Positions 34,192-45,850 of a stretch of DNA of 64,000 nucleotides are shown piece after piece. Numbering within the stretch: position 1 is the stretch's first letter; every line of letters starts with the position of its first letter. The position numbers were made by a program, and so were the translations under genes. The notes beneath the pieces are model-generated. The model was given only the letters and a program-made list of their open reading frames with translations. It was not told the origin of the DNA and ran no database searches. The stretch comes from Macrothele yani (lineage: Eukaryota > Arthropoda > Arachnida > Araneae > Macrothelidae): NCBI GenBank assembly GCA_039090855.1, contig CM077006.1:46323336-46387335 (forward strand), read 5' to 3'.

Positions 34192-35238
34192 TCAACTGTA
34201 GATCGCTTGGCAAGTGCGGCGAGAGCTACAGGGGCGCGGAACAAAGGGCTGCACGGGTTGTGGCAGAGACTTAACAACTGCGGCAAAACTACGCTGTCGG
34301 GTGTTGGGAATACCCAACTTGGCTTTGGCAGCAGGGTACGAGAGGCCTTCCAGGGTCTTGAGGCGCTGGATCGCCATCTCGTCCTTCCATTTCATACAGT
34401 TGCGGGAGTAAGCTGCATGGGCCTCACCGCAGTTAACACAGCAGGCCGCATGAAGTGCAACCTTCCCCGTCATGTTCACCGGAGCCACAATTAGCGCAAC
34501 GAGCGGAACTCTTACAGAATCGTTGTGAATGCCCGTACCTCTGGCACCTGAAACAGCGCAGAGGACTGGGAATGTACGGGCGAACTGCACAGACCAAGTA
34601 GCCTGCTTTGATTTCTGTCGGAACTTTCGGGGAGTCAAAAGTCAAGATTACATTTTTAGATTTAAGCAAAGAGCCATCACGCCGGAACATCATACGACGT
34701 GCAGCAAGAACACCCTGATCCGCAAGTTCAGTCACCAATTCATCCTCACTGCATGGCAAGAGATCAAACTCCGAAATAACACCCCGAGAGGTGTTAGAAA
34801 CGGGTGAGTGTCACTTTGACAGGAATGCCTTGAAGACTAGAAAGTCGCAGAAAAGTGTTACTCTGAGAAACACTGCAAGTTTGGACAAGCAGGTCCCCAG
34901 AGCGAAGCTTCCTCACAGACTTCAAAGGGGCCAACCGCAGCGTCCAAAGCTTTAGAAATGAAAAATGGAGATCTGGTGGACAGTCTCTCATTCGGATCGA
35001 TGGATTCGACAAGTAAGTGTGTAGCATGCGTAGTCACAGCAATCGATGGGAGACGACGCTTCGGAGCGACTGGTACAGCTGCCGAAGAAGAAGTTCCACA
35101 TTCTGGGTCCAGGTCATGGTCTAAAGACCGTTTAAGGTTATGAGACTTGGTAAGGTGAGAAGACGAAGGAGAGTCGTTTGCAACTATCATTGTCTCAGGC
35201 GACTTAAATTTGGAGCGTTTGTTTTTAGGTTTACCCAT
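34192..35238 (-). pseudogene. Gag-like ORF1 protein with three CCHC zinc knuckles
   Basis: The N-terminus MGKPKNKRSKFKSPET is basic, like a nuclear or nucleolar signal, followed by a Ser/Pro-rich part with PKRRLPS. A middle domain runs EDELVTELADQGVLAARRM to VILTFDSPKVPTEIKAGYLV, an RRM-like segment in Jockey- and I-type ORF1 proteins. The knuckles are CFRCQRYGHSQRFC, CANCGSGEHDGEGC and CVNCGEAHAAYSRNC. Such proteins bind the element RNA. At least three frame changes (about 34860, 34790 and 34440-34640) break it. Confidence 0.8.
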
Positions 35239-35932
35239 GGAAAAAGAAAGAAGATTCGTCTGCAGACTACTCCACCCACCACCGAGCCCTACAAGGGAGA
35301 ACTGGAGGTCCGCAAGCCAAGAAAATGACGCTAGACACAGTTCTGGAGCTTATACGTTGCAGATATAGTCCGTTGGCTGTGATCACACGCACTCGGCGGA
35401 CACTTCGGCCTCCTGGTACCGTCATGCCAACGCCTTTGGCATGATCCCACAGCCCCGGGCTCACCCTGCCGTGCCATACGACAAAAAAGCCGCTAAAGCC
35501 CTGTACACAACTTGGTACATGACTTCTGACTAGAGAGGTGGGTTAGTCTCTAGCCTCCCGTTTACAGCGAAGCCGGGGTCGAAGAGGAGTGTTGGTACAC
35601 AGGAGGCACTTATCCGGTCTCCTGCGACCTCAGCCGCCAGACATCCCATTTCCGCCTCACGGGTCTCCGCACGCGGCAAACATGCAGGTAGGTCTAGCAC
35701 CCAAACCAGCTAAAAGGAAAAAAAAGAAATCTAAAGAAGACAAATCCTGGCAGGGAACCTAAACGGAATCTCAGCAACCTACGAACTGAGCGGTTAATAT
35801 AAATCAGTTAGTGGTGGAGGGCAACAAAACCACAAGACCGGGAGTGTTAGTACATAACGTGGTAGCGATTAGGTAGAGAATACCACACAGGCAACTAGCC
35901 AGTGGAGAAAATAAATAAAAAACGAAAAAGCG

Positions 35933-36118
35933 AGACACAAGACCAGCTCGGGATCGTGGGGCCGCGACTCCCCAACAGCTGGATGAACAGCCGTCCCTGC
36001 AAACACCAACAGCAAAGCGGTGGCATGACATCGGATGTTGACCAGTCACAAGGTCAGCTCGGGCCGTGGGGGCGCCGCTCCCCAAATAACTGGAAAACCA
36101 GCTATCCTCGTGCGGGGT
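35933..36118. repeat. Repeated 5' leader units of the gag-only element
   Basis: A unit with caagaccagctcgggatcgt ... ccccaacagctgg recurs as caaggtcagctcgggccgtg ... ccccaaataactgg about 110 bp later. The second unit is partial and forms the element's 5' terminus. Promoter-bearing repeated leaders occur in some I- and R-type LINEs; any promoter role here is inferred. Confidence 0.75.
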
Positions 36119-36555
36119 GCTTTGAGAGGTTTTCACAGGAATAATGTAATGGGTTCTCAAGAGAGGCTTGTATGGCTGTGTATGAAAGTGTAATTGTTCC
36201 TACTCTGATGTATGGCAGTGAAACCTGGGTACTACAGAAAAAACACAGAAATTGTTTGTGTGCTGGAGAAATGCATTATTTACGGGGTGTTTGTGGCAAG
36301 ACACGTTCTCATTGTGTGAGGAATGAAGATGTGTTGTAGTTGTGTAATGTGAAGCAAAATGTTATTAGCAAGGTGGAGACTAATATGCTTCAGTGGTTTG
36401 GCCATGTTGAAAGAATGAGTGATGAGATGCTTACTAAGAAAATCTTTTTGGACCAAGTGGCAGGAAGGAAAGGCAGAGGAAGGCCAAAGAAGTCATGGGA
36501 GGATCAGATTCATGAGTATCTGCATGAGAAAAAGACTGAGTATGAAGCAGAGTTG

Positions 36556-37446
36556 TACAAAAATAAAATGTATCTGCATACACAACCATTGAAACAGAAA
36601 TCTTGCTGCAAACCCCCAAATGCCACCCAGGTGGAGCAGTGGTCTAAGCAATGGCTTCTGATCATTTGTCCGAAAGGGGTCTGGGTTCGAATCCCGGTTA
36701 GCATGGAGGTTGTGTTTGTCTTACGGCACTGGCTCTCTCCTTTCCCTGGAACCAGTGGCCCTAAATTTGGGACGGGCAACTGATCATAGCCCATTAATGC
36801 ACACAGTGGTTGTTAAACTTCCAATCATAAAAAATTAAAAAAAACGCGAATCACACACACGATAACAGTAGAATAAAATAATTTAAAGAAAAATTAATAA
36901 AACAATAGCCTAAATAATAATTATTATAACATTACAGATTTCAGAGAGGATAAAATAAGTGCATTACAACTGAATGTGCAGCAATGTGTGCGAAATAGAC
37001 CTTTAGGGCAAAATATTAAAATATTGAACTATGAATCTCATAAAAACAAGAGACTAATTAAAGAAAGATTTTATATCTAGAAAAACAGTTCCATTAATGA
37101 ACCTTAAAAAGTTATAAATAACATTTTCAACAACTTAATTCAAAAATAGTAGACTTATAAAAAAAATGCATACAGAAATTACTTTAATTTAGCAACTGGC
37201 AACTGCAAGAATCTGGCAATAAAATTTCAATATGTATAAAAGAAACTTTTGATTCAGTTCCTATACGTTGATAACAGGCTTTGATAAAATCTGAAGGCCA
37301 GAAAAGTTTGTAAGACAACAGAACTCAGAAGATGTAAAAAGTAAGTGAAAGTTCTTCAGATTAAAATAGAATTAAAAATATTAATCGGAGTGAAGCCTTG
37401 AGTAAGTGCTTTAATTGCTGTAAATAACATTTTATTTTTTTAATCT
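36556..37446. mobile_element. 0.9 kb insert of unknown type within old LINE2
   Basis: The LINE2 sequence stops after gagtatgaagc...gttgtac and resumes at ctacaaaatcttgtgtacgg. A short tacaaaa occurs at both sides and may be the target duplication. The insert holds a SINE (36605-36838) and then about 600 bp of AT-rich non-coding sequence whose origin I cannot name. Confidence 0.55.
36605..36838 (+). mobile_element. tRNA-derived SINE
   Basis: Head with gagcagtggtctaagcaatg and a perfect B-box region gggttcgaatcccgg, body with ttacggcactggctctctcc and aaatttgggacgggcaactg, A-rich tail at the right. It is moderately diverged, with the first bases of the head altered. Confidence 0.85.
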
Positions 37447-37713
37447 ACAAAATCTTGTGTACGGCGTGTGATGGATGTCAGTGAAGCCCGAGTTGTATGT
37501 CAAGATCACTGTAAATGGAGAAGTTTGATACTGCAACAGTAAGTAAAAATTATCTGGTAGTTTGTATTTCATTGTGGAGCTAACCTCTGAATCTCAGAGA
37601 ACAGCTTAGTGATATGTATGTATGATGTAGAAATTACACAGTGCAGCTACACACAAGTCTTGCAAATATAAAATGTGCACACATGTACACACAAACTGTT
37701 GAGAACATAGGAT

Positions 37714-37763
<50 letters not shown>
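37714..37763. repeat. (CA)n microsatellite
   Basis: A long pure CA run, with interrupted CA repeats on the right to about 37775. Confidence 0.95.
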
Positions 37764-37771
<8 letters not shown>

Positions 37772-37969
37772 ACATACATAAAACATTTCAAGTAACAATT
37801 TTCTCTGTGTGAAAACTGGTTTTAATGTAAGAGTAATACAATGAGTTAGTAGTGAATCTGAAAAATATCACAAGAATGTACCAAACAAACATATTGCATC
37901 AATAATATCTTTTATCGCGCACTTTTTAAAATCAACACAAAATTTGATGATTACAATGTAAACACTTAC

Positions 37970-38085
37970 AAATTCACCTTTCAGGAGAACCTCAGGAACA
38001 AAAAGTCCATTTTCTTCCCACCATTCATACCACCCTTCCTCTACAATCTTGGGATGATAAGCAACTGGATACGGTCCACTAACAT
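37970..38085 (-). CDS. VARS2: VARS2-like exon 3 (start of the class I synthetase core)
   Basis: A 116-nt exon with acceptor TTTTTAG and a consensus donor GTAAGT. Its first two bases complete the Asp codon begun in exon 2. It then encodes 38 residues including VSGPYPVAYHPKIVEEGWYE and WWEENGLF. This is the characteristic entry segment of valyl-tRNA synthetases, where human enzymes read DVSGP..YSPRYVEAAWYPWW. It ends in phase 0 with KGEF, matching the phase 0 start of exon 4. An earlier GT exists, but only the GTAAGT site keeps the frame. Confidence 0.85.
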
Positions 38086-38149
38086 CTAAAAACCATTTAA
38101 TCTGATTATTGAAAATTGCAAATACAAATACAATTGCAAAAAATAATAC

Positions 38150-39010
38150 AACAACATGAAAACACTGCTATCTCATTTGAATATAGAGCCCAACTTGTCC
38201 ACAAGTTACATAAAGAAATATTGCAAAAAATACATTCAAAAACCTCTAAAACCAAATAGTACCGAAAAACCAACTTACATTGGTAAACATCCATACCAGC
38301 CTTCTATAACAAGAATCCTTAGGGAAGAATGTAATAAAACTAATCTGAAATTTGCTGAAACTGTTACTACAATAGCTGATACATTATCATATAATAATCC
38401 TGATTCATCAATCTTAAATTGAGCAGGAGTATATAAAATAACTATTTTACCATCTCACGAAGAGCCAGAATTTATCAGGGTTTACATAGGAAGTACTAAA
38501 AGAAACTTGAAAACTTGAATTAATGACCAACTTCAGAATTAGTGCAAAAAAGAAGCTAAAACTTCTCTGATACAGTATTGTTGTGATAATAATGCTAAAC
38601 CTGATTGGACTAACGCAAGAATTCTCACCTCACATCATAATGTAAAGCAAATACAGATATCAGAAGCTGTCTGGGAAAGAACTAAACATCACAACTGTAA
38701 TACTAACTCCCCATATGATTTATCTTATGCCTGGAGACATTTAATTGAATGTGAACTGGATAACAAAAATAAAATTAAGCAAAAATTCAGAAAACATTGA
38801 AATCGAATCACAGATCGCTAACTGATGTCACTGCTGCAGACATGGGCAGTAGCAATGGTGATGTAGAGGGGACTGTAAAGTTTGCAGCTTAGTTGAGCTG
38901 CAGTGATAATGACGTGTTACCAGGGAGCGTATCACTACCACTGAGGAAAGCCACAACATAAGGTGGCCGAAACGCATATGGAAAGCCAACACAGATGAGA
39001 GTTTTTGCAA
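38150..39010 (+). mobile_element. Penelope-like retroelement remnant with GIY-YIG domain
   Basis: After a Lys-rich linker frame (38156-38422) comes GVYKITILPSHEEPEFIRVY followed by IGSTKRNLKT, the GIY-YIG nuclease signature that follows the RT in Penelope-like elements. A His/Trp-rich segment ending NTNSPYDLSYAWRHLIEC comes next. Downstream, ctgaggaaagccac and ggtggccgaaacgcata resemble the conserved 3' end of such elements. The RT domain is missing, so this is a 5'-truncated copy with stops. Confidence 0.72.
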
Positions 39011-39023
39011 TATGACAGTGTGT

Positions 39024-39189
39024 CAGTGGCATAGCCAGACGGGGGGGGTTCAGGGTTTGAACCACCACCTCGAGGGGAGACTGAGCATGAATTTAAAGCG
39101 ATATATATGTGTATACAAGGCTTTCGCCAATTAATTAAACCCATGACCCCCCACCCTTAAGAAATTTCGGGTTAGTGGCTACGCCACTG
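39024..39189. mobile_element. 166-bp MITE with CAGTGGC..AGCCA ends
   Basis: The left end CAGTGGCATAGCCAGAC and right end GTGGCTACGCCACTG are inverted repeats. The end sequence is of the hAT-like CAGTGGCGTAGCCA kind common in animals. An 8-bp duplication is not evident. Confidence 0.75.
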
Positions 39190-39750
39190 ATGCCACTTCA
39201 ATTGGCTCCAACTATTTTTGGGTTTCAACTGTTTCACGTCTGTTTCATACATTACCATAATTTTTATTTCAACTATTTTAATTTGAGTTTTATATTGAAA
39301 CAGAGACCAGGCAGATGTGAGATTTCGTGTTGCAACAGGGTGTGGTCTGGATGCCATTTTGTTTTGTCTTCTGCACTCATTGGTTTCAATATTTCCTAGT
39401 TCGATTTTACAATCACATCATTTTATTTTAACTGTTTTAATTTAGAGTTTTATGTGTTTCTGCTCTTCTGATTCTAAATCGTCAACCAATTTTACGGAAG
39501 TAACGTTCATGTTGATAAATGTTTAGAAAGTGAAACAAAGAACAATTTTATACTTTTTCAAATAATAAATTTGTGAACTATCTGATAAATAATAACAACA
39601 TGCTACATTGTAAACTAAGACAGAGAATAATATAATTTATCACATATGACAGAAGCATAAGCTATTCTACTAATGTTAACAAATATTAGGTAGTTCACAA
39701 ACCACATTTATTAATAATGCAAAGTGATATACATTTGATGCTACCACATG
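39190..39750. other. Intron sequence without recognised features
   Basis: AT-rich. Phrases such as ttatttcaactattttaattt and ttattttaactgttttaatttagag (about 39262 and 39421) form a loose direct repeat; otherwise nothing seen. Confidence 0.45.
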
Positions 39751-39756
39751 GTTGTA

Positions 39757-40978
39757 CACTGAAGAGCAATTGAACTAGAGACAGCTGGCATTATGGAAAT
39801 GTGGTACTGTGGGCAGCCCTGTAAACAGAAACGACATGACGTATGCAGCGCTCCGACAATATAAGGAGTGATGCGACACGAATCAGTAACAGTCGGACGC
39901 AGTATGGGTAAGACGAATGATCTAAGCGCATTTGATCGTGGGCAAATTGTCAGGGCCTGACGAATGGGTCACTCCAACTCGGAAGTTGTGCAGGTACTGG
40001 GATTTTCACGAGCCACTGTGTCACGGGTGCACCGTGAGTACATCGAATCTGATAAAACCATCCCTGCAAGGGCCAACTGCAGTGGACAACAGCGTGTGGA
40101 TGAGCGGGGTCATCGTCGGCTAGCCCGCATTGTAACAGCAGGGAGACAGGCCACAGTGTAAGAAATCACTCGGCAATTTAACGCTGGTGCACAAAAACGT
40201 GTAAGCAGCCACACACCATCTAGAACCATCTCCTCGCTATGGGGTACGGAAGCCATCGTCCCACGAGGGTACCGCTGCTGACCGCACATCACAGGGTGCA
40301 AAGATTAGCATGGGTGCAGGAACATCGCCACTGGACCCTAGACATGTAGAAAAATGTTGCCTGGACTGATGAGTCGAGATTCATGTTGGTACATGTGGAT
40401 GGCAGGATACGAGTATGGCACAAACCACATGAAGCGATGGATCCTTCTTGCCAGCAGGGTACTCTTCAAGCTGGTGGGGGTGGCATTCTCGTCTGGGGAC
40501 TGTTTACGTGGACTGAAATGGAACCCCTGGTACGTGTGACATCGTCCCTCACAGGTCAACGTTACCGCGATATCCTGGACGACCATTTGCTTCCGTTTGT
40601 GTGTCTTCAACATTCCACTGGGGACCTCATCCTGCAACAAGACAATGTGCCATGCCATCGCTCCCGGATTGTATCCAAATGTTTGGATGAACACTCCACC
40701 GACGTGACCTCACTTCCTTGGCCAGCTAGGTCACCTGACCTCAATCCCATCGAGCACATCTGGGATGCCATCGAGAGAGATATTCGGGGCTCTGACCCCC
40801 CTCCATCAAATCTTTGTGAACTGTGGGAGCTTGTTGAGGGGTCGTGGATCCGTATGGCTTCCCAACGCATCCGGTTTCATGTAGAGTCCATGCCAAGACG
40901 AATCGCTGCCATCATCAGGGCGAAAGGTGTTGCTACACGTTACTAGACAGGTATCTTTAATTCAATTGCTCTTCAGTG
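39757..40978 (+). mobile_element. Tc1-like transposon, complete ends, 1222 bp
   Basis: Perfect 18-bp terminal inverted repeats CACTGAAGAGCAATTGAA, flanked by TA. The size is typical of a Tc1 element with very short ends. Confidence 0.95.
39904..40946 (+). pseudogene. Tc1-like transposase, inactivated by a few changes
   Basis: The N-terminal HTH reads KTNDLSAFDRGQIVR then, after a TGA, RMGHSNSEVVQVLGFSRATV and REYIESDKTIPARANC. The catalytic motifs are NVAWTDESRF (first Asp), LILQQDN (second Asp) and SPDLNPIEHIWD (Glu). Between QQD and the Glu there are 36 residues by count, two more than the usual 34. Stops occur near 39958, 40159, 40279 and 40348; the C-terminal 190 residues are open and end in TAG at 40944-40946. 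Confidence 0.9.
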
Positions 40979-40984
40979 TATATA

Positions 40985-41502
40985 GTGATGTGTTTCAGTT
41001 GATTTATGATGTGAGGGTACTGAACAAACAATATGTTCCAATAGTAGGTATGTGATACCTTTATTACTCACTATTTTATGATTATATATGTTTATTCGTT
41101 GGTTTAGATTAAGAGAAAAGGTTCATTTAAAGGTCTCTACTATAGGAATTACACTGGCATTCATTAAAATAAATTGACATTCAAATTATCAGGTGTAATG
41201 AGCACAACTTTTGACAAAGTTTCAAACCTACTACGAGTTGCAGCTTTTGATAAGCTGAGATGGGGGGAGGGGAATGCAATAGCAGCATAAGCTGAGGTGG
41301 GAGGGGGCTGCAATAGTGGCTCATGGTAAGCTGGGAAGGGCAGTGGGCTGTATCTCAATTCTGTAGATATCATTTCTAAAGCTAAATTATTGTAAGCCTG
41401 TCAGTGTTCTAAGATTCTTTCATTGTTTTTTTTTTTTATACTGGCTACTATATGCAGTGATGTGTTTCAGTAGATTTATGATGTGAGAATACTGAACAAA
41501 TA
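40985..41502. repeat. Direct repeat pair of about 45 bp, 470 bp apart
   Basis: gtgatgtgtttcagttgatt / tatgatgtgagggtactgaac at 40985-41028 recurs at 41457-41500 with few differences (cagtagatt; gagaatactgaac). Between them is a G-rich stretch with repeated agctgaggtgggagggg-like phrases. Confidence 0.7.
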
Positions 41503-43090
41503 AAATTGCGACATATAAAGTGCAAGCTATTGAAAAAGTTCCTGTATTCCTTTATCCTATAGACCTGCTGCTTTCTTTTCCTCCCCTATCAACAGAATTT
41601 AATTTTTGGATTTACTTCTACCTAGCTGAATTGTAATTGGAACAGCCAATGGTATACAGTTTAAGATGCAACCTGCATATTCTTGTTTTTTTCTGAAGTG
41701 AATGACTGCATTATAAGAACCCCCCCTTGGAACCTGATAGCCATGAAAAATATTCGCATTGTATACACATTCTATATTTCCAAATGTTAACAGTGCTGTA
41801 ATAATATATTTGAGATACAAAAATATAGAAAAATCTCAGTTCAAAGCCTCTTCATAAACTAAGTTAATGCTTTTCCATTAGGTGTTCAAATTTTGCTTTT
41901 CTCTGGCTTTTTTCTTCTTCCATAGCAGCCACAAGTTACAGAAAATTTAGTTTAACAAACACACTTTGCTTATTTTTTATGAACCATGTGTAAAATAATA
42001 TTGCAACCCCAACTCAAGGACAGTATAGTGAAACACTGTATGCTTCATGCGAGTGATGTACACTTGTGGTCACCAAAGATTGCAACCACTGATATAACAG
42101 CAACACGTAATTAAAGGAACCTGTTTTGAGATGCACATACAACAAAAAATTTTAATATAGATGCCAATGGGAGTGCACACACAATTAAAGTTATATACAT
42201 ATGTTCATATATTTAATCTATGTATATCTCATATATATATATGTGTTCTCAGGGGTTTTTTTTTTGGGGGGGGGGCCTAGAAATATAATAATAAATATTT
42301 TAGCTCTTCTGATATCCATCTTTGGAACTACAACTTGAAACTGGCCTGTGCAACTCAGATGGCAATGCAAAACATTGTGTCACATTTTGAAGCAACTGCC
42401 ATGATTTCGTGATGAATTTTTGCTGCAATACACACTCAGAGGCATTCTCTTTAATAAATATAGATTGAAAACACATTCAGTTTAGTTTTCATTTTGAAGC
42501 TGTGATTATAATTTACAACAGAAAATTTTGTTTCAAAAATGTATGATCTTTGTAAATTTTTTAAACAACTAAAGCTACATTTTTAAGTCTTTGGTATGAT
42601 CAGAATGTGCTTACTTGGCATTTTTTGCATGCTAATACTAAAGAGACACTAGTTGTCCACTGATTGCTACTCTCTGATTAAATGTTGTTCCTTAAGGAAT
42701 TAAGTATAGTTCACTGCCCTACCCAAAACTCACAGCTTTTGAAAAAAAAAAAAAAAAAGAGCAAAAAAATAAAATGAATCCAATGGAGTAACTTCAATGA
42801 TTGTTGATGAATAAAAATTTGTATGAGTTAAAAAGCACAAATTTCACTCTGCTAGGTAAGTGAAAAAATAAATTTTATGCAAATCTCTTGCTGTGAAAAT
42901 TAGTTATATTTTGTTTTCTTCACAATTTCTTCATAACCAAACTTTCTTCTTAATCGTAATTTATTAATATGCCCATTTTGATTCTATAAGAGAAAATAAT
43001 CAAAACTTTTAACAAAATTCATGGCAACTGAGATTTTATTAGCAAACACAGCTAATTTTCTCAAGTTTGATGGGAGTCACATCTCTGTTT
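41503..43090. other. Intron sequence without recognised genes
   Basis: AT-rich with a TA-rich block near 42225-42242 and A-, T- and G-runs. I see no coding frame or transposon ends. Confidence 0.5.
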
Positions 43091-43096
43091 AAAATA

Positions 43097-43699
43097 CAGG
43101 GTAATTCAAAATGATTGCCCCAATTACAGATGACAATACCTGGTTTATGAACATAGATACAGAGATCACATTGTTGCACAATAAAGAAGGAAGTTTAGAA
43201 TTTTGTTTCCATACCTTACAAATGTTCTATGTGACTCCCCTGGGTCACATGGACAATGTTTAAACGGTAATCCATTTCACACCATACATTATGAAGCATG
43301 TCTGTAGTCACTGATGCCAGTGCAAGCTGAATGTGCATCTTTAGTTCTTGCAGTGTTCTTGGCAAAGGTGGCACAAACACATGGTCTTTGGCATACCCTC
43401 ACAAAAAGAAATCCCAAAGAGTAGGCTCTGGAGACCTGGGGGGGGGGGGCACTTGCAGAAAACCCTGTAGTCTTGTCCACAATGACCAATCCAATGGTTT
43501 GGAAAAATTAGCAAGACAATACCATTTTGGAAGACCATAGCAACACAGCAGTAGGTTCCAATAAAATTCTAAACTTCCTCTTTCTTGTGTAGGGATATCA
43601 GCTGTCTATTTATCTCCATAAACACGTTATTGTAATCGGGCAATCATTGAAATAAAAAAAAAATGATTGCAATCAGGGCAATCTTTTTGAATTGCCCGG
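43097..43699 (-). mobile_element. Internally deleted mariner-like element (DD41D type by C-terminus)
   Basis: TA-flanked ends CAGGGTAATTCAAAATGATT and the inverse of CCGGGCAATTCAAAAAGATT. On the minus strand it encodes RWIGHCGQDYRVF, then a disrupted WPPRSPEPTLWDFF-like block and KDHVFVPPLPRTLQELK, the C-terminal part of a DD41D-type transposase. The N-terminal two thirds are deleted. A short repeated end-like block (aatgattgcaatcagggcaa) precedes the right end. Confidence 0.8.
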
Positions 43700-45254
43700 T
43701 ATTATGCATTCAATAGAAGCAGGACAAAACCAAAAATTGAAAAAAAAAAAAAAAAAGGAAGAGAAAGAAACTGGGTAAAACTATCAAATAACACAATTGG
43801 TATTATTCATTTTTGGTTTTTCATTCATTGCACAATTTTATTTCATATTCAGCAACACAACACTTGTATTTATCAACCAAGCTCACAGCACAAAGTAAAA
43901 CAGTGATGCATTCCAGTTATGTCACTGGCTGTATGTAGTCTAAGCACCACTCCTTACAACCCATGGGAGGTTATTTCTCATGTAAATTAACTGATGTGGG
44001 AATAAGCTGAGATTCCCACATGATTTGGTTTCAGTAGACTTCAGAGCCAGGGGCGGATTGGCCCACCAGAACATTTCCCGGTGGGCCCCTTCCGTATATT
44101 TTGTCTCTTTCTTTCTTACTTTCTTAAAAATGTTTTCAGTTCAGTTGTTTTAAACATACAACTGAACCACAACACTGTTTTTATAAACGAAATACACATA
44201 ATGTTATTATAACAAGCGGGGGGGGGGGACAAAAAAATTATATTTTGAATTAGGAAAAAAATTCCCATACCAGGCAACTGCTAGAATCCCAACTACAATA
44301 GATGGGCCATGTGTGTTCGCAAACTTCTGGGTTCACTTAGTAGCTGAGGAACGAGAATGTGTGTACCGTATGTTGTGGGAGGGCGGGGCCGGGGGAGTAC
44401 AAGATGTTCTATATATTCCCCAAGGAAGGGGGTAGTTTATTTTACTCTCGTTGGTTGTAGGAGGCATTAGTGTTGTGCTCAAAAGAGCTGAGTTAGGGCT
44501 CAATTTTAAAAGCCCAAGCCCGAAGTGTGTCAGCCCTAGCCCACCCGAGCCCGAATTTTATATTGCAAAATAGAGCCCGGGCCTGAAAACTATGATTAAT
44601 CTGTTTAGGCATTAAACAAAATCTCCTCTTCCAAATTTCCACTCCTTCCTGCCCATGCAATTAACCGATGTTTTCTCAACTGTGTAGTGGGGAAGGGATG
44701 TCTATCTATTTCTATAGTTTCTTTGACTATTCATTTCATCCTGAAATGTTTCGAGGACCCTGCATCAGGAAAAATTGGGAGGCACAACAATCTACGTATG
44801 TTAACAGCATTGGGGTGGGGGCTGAACAGGGCTAAATTTTTTTCACTACTTTAGTTAAAGTAGTGAAAATACTCACCCATGTTTGATAAAGTTGCAGAAC
44901 AATGCTAGATAATGGTCATTATGGGATGTACTATCCACTATATGACATCACAGAATTCAAAGTGAAAGCTAATAATATCAAGAACTTATTTTGAAATAAC
45001 TGTAAGATTATTTGAGAAGGTGTTCATGTACGATCCCTTTCCCCCGAAATGTTCTACCAACGCTCCTTGTGATAACTGACAAATGCTGCAGATGAAGGCA
45101 TTTACGGAGATATCATTTCAACATGAAGTTGCAAAATGTTTTGTTTACGTTATTTAGTAAGGTGTCTTTACAATACATCACCGCAGCATAAAAGCATGTT
45201 TTGTAATTGAAACACATACGAATATATGATCACTAAATGAAGAATCTTGTTCGC

Positions 45255-45445
45255 CACGATATTTAAAAATCTTCAAATTTCTAACTAAAATTGTTCACAA
45301 TAGAAAAATTACAAAATTGCAGTACAAATAGAAAATTTTACAGTGTAAAAGTTCTGTATTTTTTTTTTCATTTATTTAAATTTAAAAATCATGTCTCATG
45401 CGAAAGGATTTTTGTTACAACTCCAACATAATTTTGGTAGTAGCA

Positions 45446-45489
<44 letters not shown>

Positions 45490-45850
45490 AAATATTTGCT
45501 GGAACTTCAGCCCACTTCATTGAAAATTTAAGAACTGGAAGCTCAAAGTTATGAAAATCAAGATTATTTTATGATCTATCAAACATGAAATGTCTACATA
45601 AGCAATTAAAAAAAAAAAATTTAACGTTCTTACTTCAGCATTCTTAAAAGAAAATTTTAAACAAATATAAACATTGAGTGTGTCCAAAATCAGAAGCTTC
45701 TCCAGCACAATTACATACATAACTAACTAAACTAGTGATTTAAATCTGGTTATTCGCTTTTTCCATGTCGATTAAGTGAGTTTGGCACGATATTTAAATA
45801 TCTTGAAATTTCTAACTGTGATTGTCCACAACAGAAAAACTGCAGTACAA
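45255..45850. repeat. Direct repeat pair inside the hAT-like element
   Basis: cacgatatttaaaaatcttc / aaatttctaactaaaattgt and cacgatatttaaatatcttg / aaatttctaactgtgattgt share about 65-70 bp at 80-90 percent by eye, ending with attgcagtacaa and actgcagtacaa. Confidence 0.8.
45449..45487. repeat. (CT)n microsatellite
   Basis: A pure CT run within the hAT-like element. Confidence 0.95.

Larger units (their letters stand above)
33636..36118 (-). mobile_element. Gag-only LINE derivative (HAL1-like), 2.48 kb
   Basis: Flanked by a 13-bp target duplication gctttgagaggtt (33623-33635 and 36119-36131). Read on the minus strand it has a GC-rich leader with repeated units, one gag-like reading frame with CCHC knuckles, a 3' region with three tandem units and a terminal (CCAA)n-like tail (ccaacaaccaaccaacc). 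There is no endonuclease or RT anywhere in it, and no internal junction explains the loss. It resembles an internally deleted LINE carrying only ORF1, like mammalian HAL1 elements in architecture though unrelated in origin. Confidence 0.88.
24790..37625 (+). mobile_element. Old LINE2 copy, 5'-truncated, broken by four insertions
   Basis: Retained blocks are 24790-25217, 29636-30175, 33551-33635, 36119 to about 36555, and about 37447-37625. Placed end to end they follow the intact LINE2 order: RT fingers (APGADGI, NYRGISLLN), palm (FINLEKAYD, LYADDTVLLA), thumb (RWFGHVERMSDEM), the GRGRPKKSW region and the 3' end with a TATG tail. Each break coincides with the end of another element, and the first three insertions have target duplications. 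It is the oldest layer in this part of the intron. Confidence 0.9.

Noticed and set aside
37970..38085. Exon 3 donor at the earlier GT (after CTGAAAG)
   Set aside because: It would end in phase 1 and break the frame into exon 4. The GTAAGT nine bases or so further on keeps phase 0 and is a stronger donor.
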